In this document: positions 62,130 to 64,000 of the stretch, one piece after another | Numbering within the stretch: position 1 is the first letter of the stretch | Layout: every line of letters begins with the position of its first letter | Assembly: GCF_013409935.1 (NCBI RefSeq) | Contig: NZ_JACCCO010000001.1 | Location: 310,001-374,000 of the forward strand | Length of the DNA: 64,000 nucleotides | Direction: 5' to 3' | Origin: Streptosporangium sandarakinum | GTDB lineage: Bacteria; Actinomycetota; Actinomycetes; Streptosporangiales; Streptosporangiaceae | Notes under the pieces: generated by a model | Databases searched by the model: none | What the model was told of the DNA's origin: nothing | What the model saw: only the letters and a program-made list of their open reading frames with translations | Made by a program: the position numbers and the translations under genes

Positions 62130-62399
62130 TCAGCGGACGGCCGCGGCGGGCCGGGCCGTCCCGGTGTTCCAGGCGCCCCAGACGCTCCAGGCGGAGCCGG
62201 CGTCCCAGATCGTCCCGGCGCTCCAGGCCGGTTGGGCGTGCCAGGCGGTCCGCGGGCGGCCGGCCTCGGCGATCTCGGCGGCCTCGGCGACCACAGCCGC
62301 GGCGGCCGCGGCCCGCGCGGTGAGGACCGCGACGACCGCCGCCAGCTCCTCGGCTGTCGGGTTGCCCCGCACGACGGTCAGGATCGGGTTCTCCTCCAC
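62130..62399 (-). CDS. accE: Acyl-CoA carboxylase epsilon subunit, Trp-rich tail
   Basis: An 89-residue protein from GTG 62399 (GGAGG upstream). ENPILTVVRGNPTAEELAAV is the AccE/PccE core that binds the beta subunit in actinobacterial carboxylases. The tail contains seven Trp (TAWHAQPAWSAGTIWD, AWSVWGAWNTG) and is richer in Trp than usual epsilon tails. The beta subunit in this window lies 39 kb away, and none is adjacent here. Its place inside the enediyne cluster suggests a role in malonyl-CoA supply for the PKS. Confidence 0.85.
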   Translation of the reverse strand: MEENPILTVVRGNPTAEELAAVVAVLTARAAAAAAVVAEAAEIAEAGRPRTAWHAQPAWSAGTIWDAGSAWSVWGAWNTGTARPAAAVR

Positions 62400-62565
62400 G
62401 GCGCACCTCCGGCTACGAAGGTCCCACCCGGCGGCGGCGGCGCGCACCTCCGGGAATGCCCTCCCGGGCCCGGCGGGTTTCGGGGTCCGGACGGGCCCGG
62501 GAGGGGTTCGGGGGGCCGCACGGACCGGGGCGGGACGCGCGGGTCTCCGGCGGGCGCCGTACGGC

Positions 62566-62593
62566 GGTGCGTACGGCGGACGCCGTACGCACC
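62566..62593 (-). terminator. Terminator of the LuxR-type gene
   Basis: Stem GGTGCGTACGGCG (62566-62578) with CGCCGTACGCACC (62581-62593), 13 bp, 12 bp past the stop codon at 62605. Confidence 0.7.
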
Positions 62594-62604
62594 GGAGCGG
62601 GGTC

Positions 62605-64000
62605 TCAGACGACGAGCTGGTCGCCGAACTCCAGGACGAGCGGCAGGTCGGCGCGGCGGCTGATGTTGAGCTTGCGGTAGGTGCGGGTGAGGTGCTGCTC
62701 GACCGTGCTGATCGTGATGTAGAGCTTGGCGGCGATCTCCCGGTTGGTGTAGCCGGCCGCGGCCAGGGCGGCGACCCGCCTCTCGGCGTCGCTCAGCATG
62801 TCGATCATGTCCCCGGCGGGCACGGCCGGCGGCGCGCCGGGGTCGTCGGCCCGCGACAGCGTCCCGGCCAGCGGCTGGGCGTGGCACTCCACGGCCACGG
62901 CCCGCGCCCGCCCGGCGATCGTCTTGGCGCGGCGGTGCTCGCCGAGCGCCTCATAGACCTCGACCAGGTCGAACAGCGCGCGGGCCAGCTCGTACCTGTC
63001 CCCCGCGGCCTGGAGGTACTCGGTCGCCTGGCGCAGCAGCGGGGGGCGGCGGCGCAGCTCGGAGACGGCGGCCAGCAGCCGGAGCGCGGCGCCCCGGCCC
63101 CGGGTGGCGCCGGGGCCGCACAGGTCGAGCTGGGCCTGGACGAGCTGCCGGGCCTCCTCGGCCTGGCCCATCCGCAGGCACGCCTCGGCGGCGTCGGCCC
63201 GCCAGGGGATCAGGCCGGGCGTGTCGAGGTTCCAGGCGGCCATCAGGTCGCCGCACTGCTGGAAGTCGCGCAGCGCCAGCGCGAAGTAGTCGGTGGCCAG
63301 GCTGTGGCGGCCCCGGGCGTGCAGGTAGTGCAGGCCGTAGCGGGTCTGGAACATCGCCTCGGGCACCGGCCGGTCCAGGTACTCGCGCACCGCGTCGTAC
63401 TTGCCCATCGCGGTGAGCGCGAGGATCAGGCTGCTCAGCGGCCCGCCGATGGCGACGCCCCAGCTGCTCACCGGGATGATGTCCAGGGCCAGGCGCGCGT
63501 GGTGCTCGGCGGCGGGCATGTCGCCCTGGCGGACGGCGATCTCGGCGCGGATCGCGGCGAGCCGGGCCTGGCGGCTCGGCGCCTGCCGGGACGACGCCTC
63601 GACGCTGAACAGGTCGCACCAGGGGGCCACCCGCTCGCAGCGGCCCGCGTAGGTGAGGGCCAGCAGCGAGTTCTCGACGGTGTCGAGCGTCATCTCGTCC
63701 AGGCGGGAGTCCTCCAGGATCCGCTCGACGGCGTCCATGTCCTCCTCCCGCGGGCCCCGGGTGAGGACCTCGGCGAGCGCGAGCGCCGACTCCAGCCGCC
63801 GGCTGACCGACACCGAGACCATGGTCGCCAGGCCCTGGTCGCCGGCGAGGTGCCGCAGCCGGTCGAGGAAGGGCGGGTGGGTGGCGCGCAGCCACAGACG
63901 GCTCACCACGAGCTCGGCGGCCGTCTCGGGGTCCGCCGCGGCGCCCGGCCGGTTGAGCTGTTCGAGCACGTCGCGCGCGTCGTCGAAACGGCCGTACCAC
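62605..64000 (-). CDS. LuxR/LAL-type large regulator, C-terminal part (runs off right edge)
   Basis: The frame is open to base 64000, giving about 464 residues of the C-terminal part. The LuxR HTH is at the end: MLSDAERRVAALAAAGYTNR, EIAAKLYITISTVEQHLTRT, YRKLNISRRADLP. The rest is helical TPR-like sequence (WRADAAEACLRMGQAEEARQ, ELARALFDLVEVYEALGEHR), as in LAL regulators whose N-terminal ATPase would be outside. Such proteins are common pathway-specific activators in antibiotic clusters. The true start is not in the window. Confidence 0.9.
   Translation of the reverse strand, partial: WYGRFDDARDVLEQLNRPGAAADPETAAELVVSRLWLRATHPPFLDRLRHLAGDQGLATMVSVSVSRRLESALALAEVLTRGPREEDMDAVERILEDSRLDEMTLDTVENSLLALTYAGRCERVAPWCDLFSVEASSRQAPSRQARLAAIRAEIAVRQGDMPAAEHHARLALDIIPVSSWGVAIGGPLSSLILALTAMGKYDAVREYLDRPVPEAMFQTRYGLHYLHARGRHSLATDYFALALRDFQQCGDLMAAWNLDTPGLIPWRADAAEACLRMGQAEEARQLVQAQLDLCGPGATRGRGAALRLLAAVSELRRRPPLLRQATEYLQAAGDRYELARALFDLVEVYEALGEHRRAKTIAGRARAVAVECHAQPLAGTLSRADDPGAPPAVPAGDMIDMLSDAERRVAALAAAGYTNREIAAKLYITISTVEQHLTRTYRKLNISRRADLPLVLEFGDQLVV

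Overview
The window is very GC-rich (roughly 70 percent or more) and carries typical actinobacterial genes: the mycobacterial-type integration host factor (6755-7063), an acyl-CoA carboxylase epsilon subunit (62130-62399), a YcnI-type copper protein (16599-17354), a RamB/ScfR-like regulator beside isocitrate lyase, and many GTG/TTG starts with 4-base start/stop overlaps. This points to an actinomycete, probably of the Streptosporangiales; genus cannot be fixed from sequence alone.

Layout. 1-18.9 kb is mostly ordinary chromosome: the end of a CHAT-domain protein, RamB-like regulator and aceA, an MFS pump, a small secreted Cys-rich protein, mIHF and HU nucleoid proteins, an ABC ATPase, a Ser/Thr kinase, hydrolases, a TetR regulator with two identical operators, YcnI and small membrane proteins. 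18.9-33.7 kb looks like a small specialised-metabolite locus: stand-alone phosphopantetheinyl transferase, acyl-CoA carboxylase beta subunit, an NAD-dependent epimerase-type enzyme, a secreted peptide with five [D/P]GNTWG repeats, a Rid protein, HxlR, LuxR-type and MarR regulators, a divergent YcaO-like protein, and a tightly packed trio of benzoate/anthranilate-type CoA ligase, tryptophan 2,3-dioxygenase-like protein and kynureninase-like protein. Three of its transcription units share a ~110-bp upstream element with 57-58 bp internal spacing. 33.8-42.5 kb holds a SoxR/MFS pair with a SoxR-like box, an amidohydrolase/GntR pair, an AAA ATPase, MarR, a DinB-type protein and an AhpD-like protein.

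42.6-64 kb is an enediyne biosynthetic core, nearly all on the minus strand: GMC oxidoreductase with its small partner, ECF sigma factor, AraC regulator (plus strand), cytochrome P450, flavin reductase, hot-dog thioesterase (E10/TEBC), iterative enediyne PKS (KS-AT-ACP-KR-DH plus C-terminal PPTase region), UnbU (E5), UnbV (E4) and two DUF1702/UnbL-type proteins, then a membrane protein, carboxylase epsilon subunit and a LuxR/LAL-type regulator that runs off the right edge. The cluster probably continues beyond 64,000.

How the parts may work together (inference): the carboxylase beta subunit (21.4 kb) and epsilon subunit (62.1 kb) could supply malonyl-CoA; the PKS and thioesterase make the polyene precursor; UnbU/V/L, P450 and GMC enzymes process it. 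The PKS-integrated PPTase region seems to have lost key acidic residues, while the separate PPTase at 19.8 kb has them all, so it may activate the ACP in trans. Tryptophan could be turned into an anthraniloyl-CoA unit by the dioxygenase/kynureninase/ligase trio, either for an enediyne side group or for a separate product linked to the GNTWG peptide and YcaO-like protein.
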